The notes under the pieces are model-generated. The model made no database searches, was not told the DNA's origin, and saw only the letters and a list, made by a program, of their open reading frames with translations. Shown piece after piece: positions 63,799 through 64,000 of a stretch of 64,000 bases of DNA; the stretch's first letter is position 1, and every line of letters begins with the position of its first letter. This DNA is from Dipylidium caninum (Eukaryota > Platyhelminthes > Cestoda > Cyclophyllidea > Dipylidiidae), in NCBI GenBank assembly GCA_017562135.1, contig QEYB01000533.1:186001-250000 (forward strand). The letters run 5' to 3'. The translations under genes and the position numbers were made by a program.

Positions 63799-64000
63799 AT
63801 CTAACAGCTACCAGCTTGCGCCAACTGGTCGGCACCACAGCCCTGACTTCCACCCCGACTCTGCCGAGTGCCAGTGGTGGTGGGGGCGGTCCCTCTTCCT
63901 GTCGCCTTCCCATTGAAAACCAAGCCGTAACAGGAGCGCAATCAGCACCCCCCACCTCCTTGTCACATTCTATCGCGGGAAACGTGGATGGTCAAGAATA
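63799..64000 (+). CDS. Coding exon, probably ORP linker region, cut by the window end
   Basis: After an AT-rich tract and TTTCAG the sequence is open in one frame to the window end. It begins with two bases completing a codon (phase 1), then LTATSLRQLVGTTALTSTP, a Gly run, and Ser/Pro/Thr-rich sequence. Of the other two frames one stops at once and the other within about 40 codons. Low-complexity Ser/Thr/Pro linker is what lies between the PH and ORD domains in ORP9-type proteins. Strand, phase and position fit the ORP gene starting at 50470, but a separate gene is possible. Confidence 0.6.

Overview
This is a eukaryotic window, most likely from a flatworm (Platyhelminthes; a tapeworm is my best guess, by inference). 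Genes are split by GT-AG introns, many of them tiny (38 bp in HINT; 64-87 bp for 12 of the 13 introns of the SLC13 gene). Orthologues of ordinary animal genes are present, and there is no operon or bacterial signal. I rebuilt the exon structures by hand, using splice sites, reading phase and family conservation. There are five supported protein genes; most of the rest is gene-poor spacer or long intron.

Layout. 1-5.04 kb: spacer, GC-rich at first. 5.06-5.55 kb (minus): a HINT-type histidine-triad nucleotide hydrolase, two exons, with a possible mitochondrial presequence. 6.00-10.21 kb (plus): the Polycomb protein EED/ESC, six exons, divergent from HINT across a 449-bp gap. It carries an apparent 2-nt frameshift in exon 2. 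10.3-31.5 kb: a 21-kb GC-rich spacer without a recognisable gene, holding two near-identical ~1-kb repeat copies. 31.55-34.56 kb (minus): an SLC13 (DASS) sodium-coupled anion transporter, 14 exons, 580 aa, complete. 34.6-47.3 kb: spacer. 47.3-48.8 kb (plus): one long exon coding for a 485-aa Arg/Ser/Pro-rich protein that I do not recognise. 50.47 kb to the window end (plus): the 5' part of an ORP9-like oxysterol-binding-protein-related gene. Its PH domain and coiled-coil exons end at 53.7 kb, where an in-frame stop and poly(A) signal allow a short product. A further coding exon at 63.8 kb runs off the window.

The genes do not form one pathway. EED is the H3K27me3-reading subunit of PRC2, HINT is a purine phosphoramidase, SLC13 imports dicarboxylates, citrate or sulfate, and ORP9-like proteins move lipids at membrane contact sites. 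I found no new multi-gene system. The most useful leads are the EED frameshift, the repeat pair, the SNT-to-SNA change in the transporter, a possible 9-nt microexon, and the alternative end of the ORP gene.
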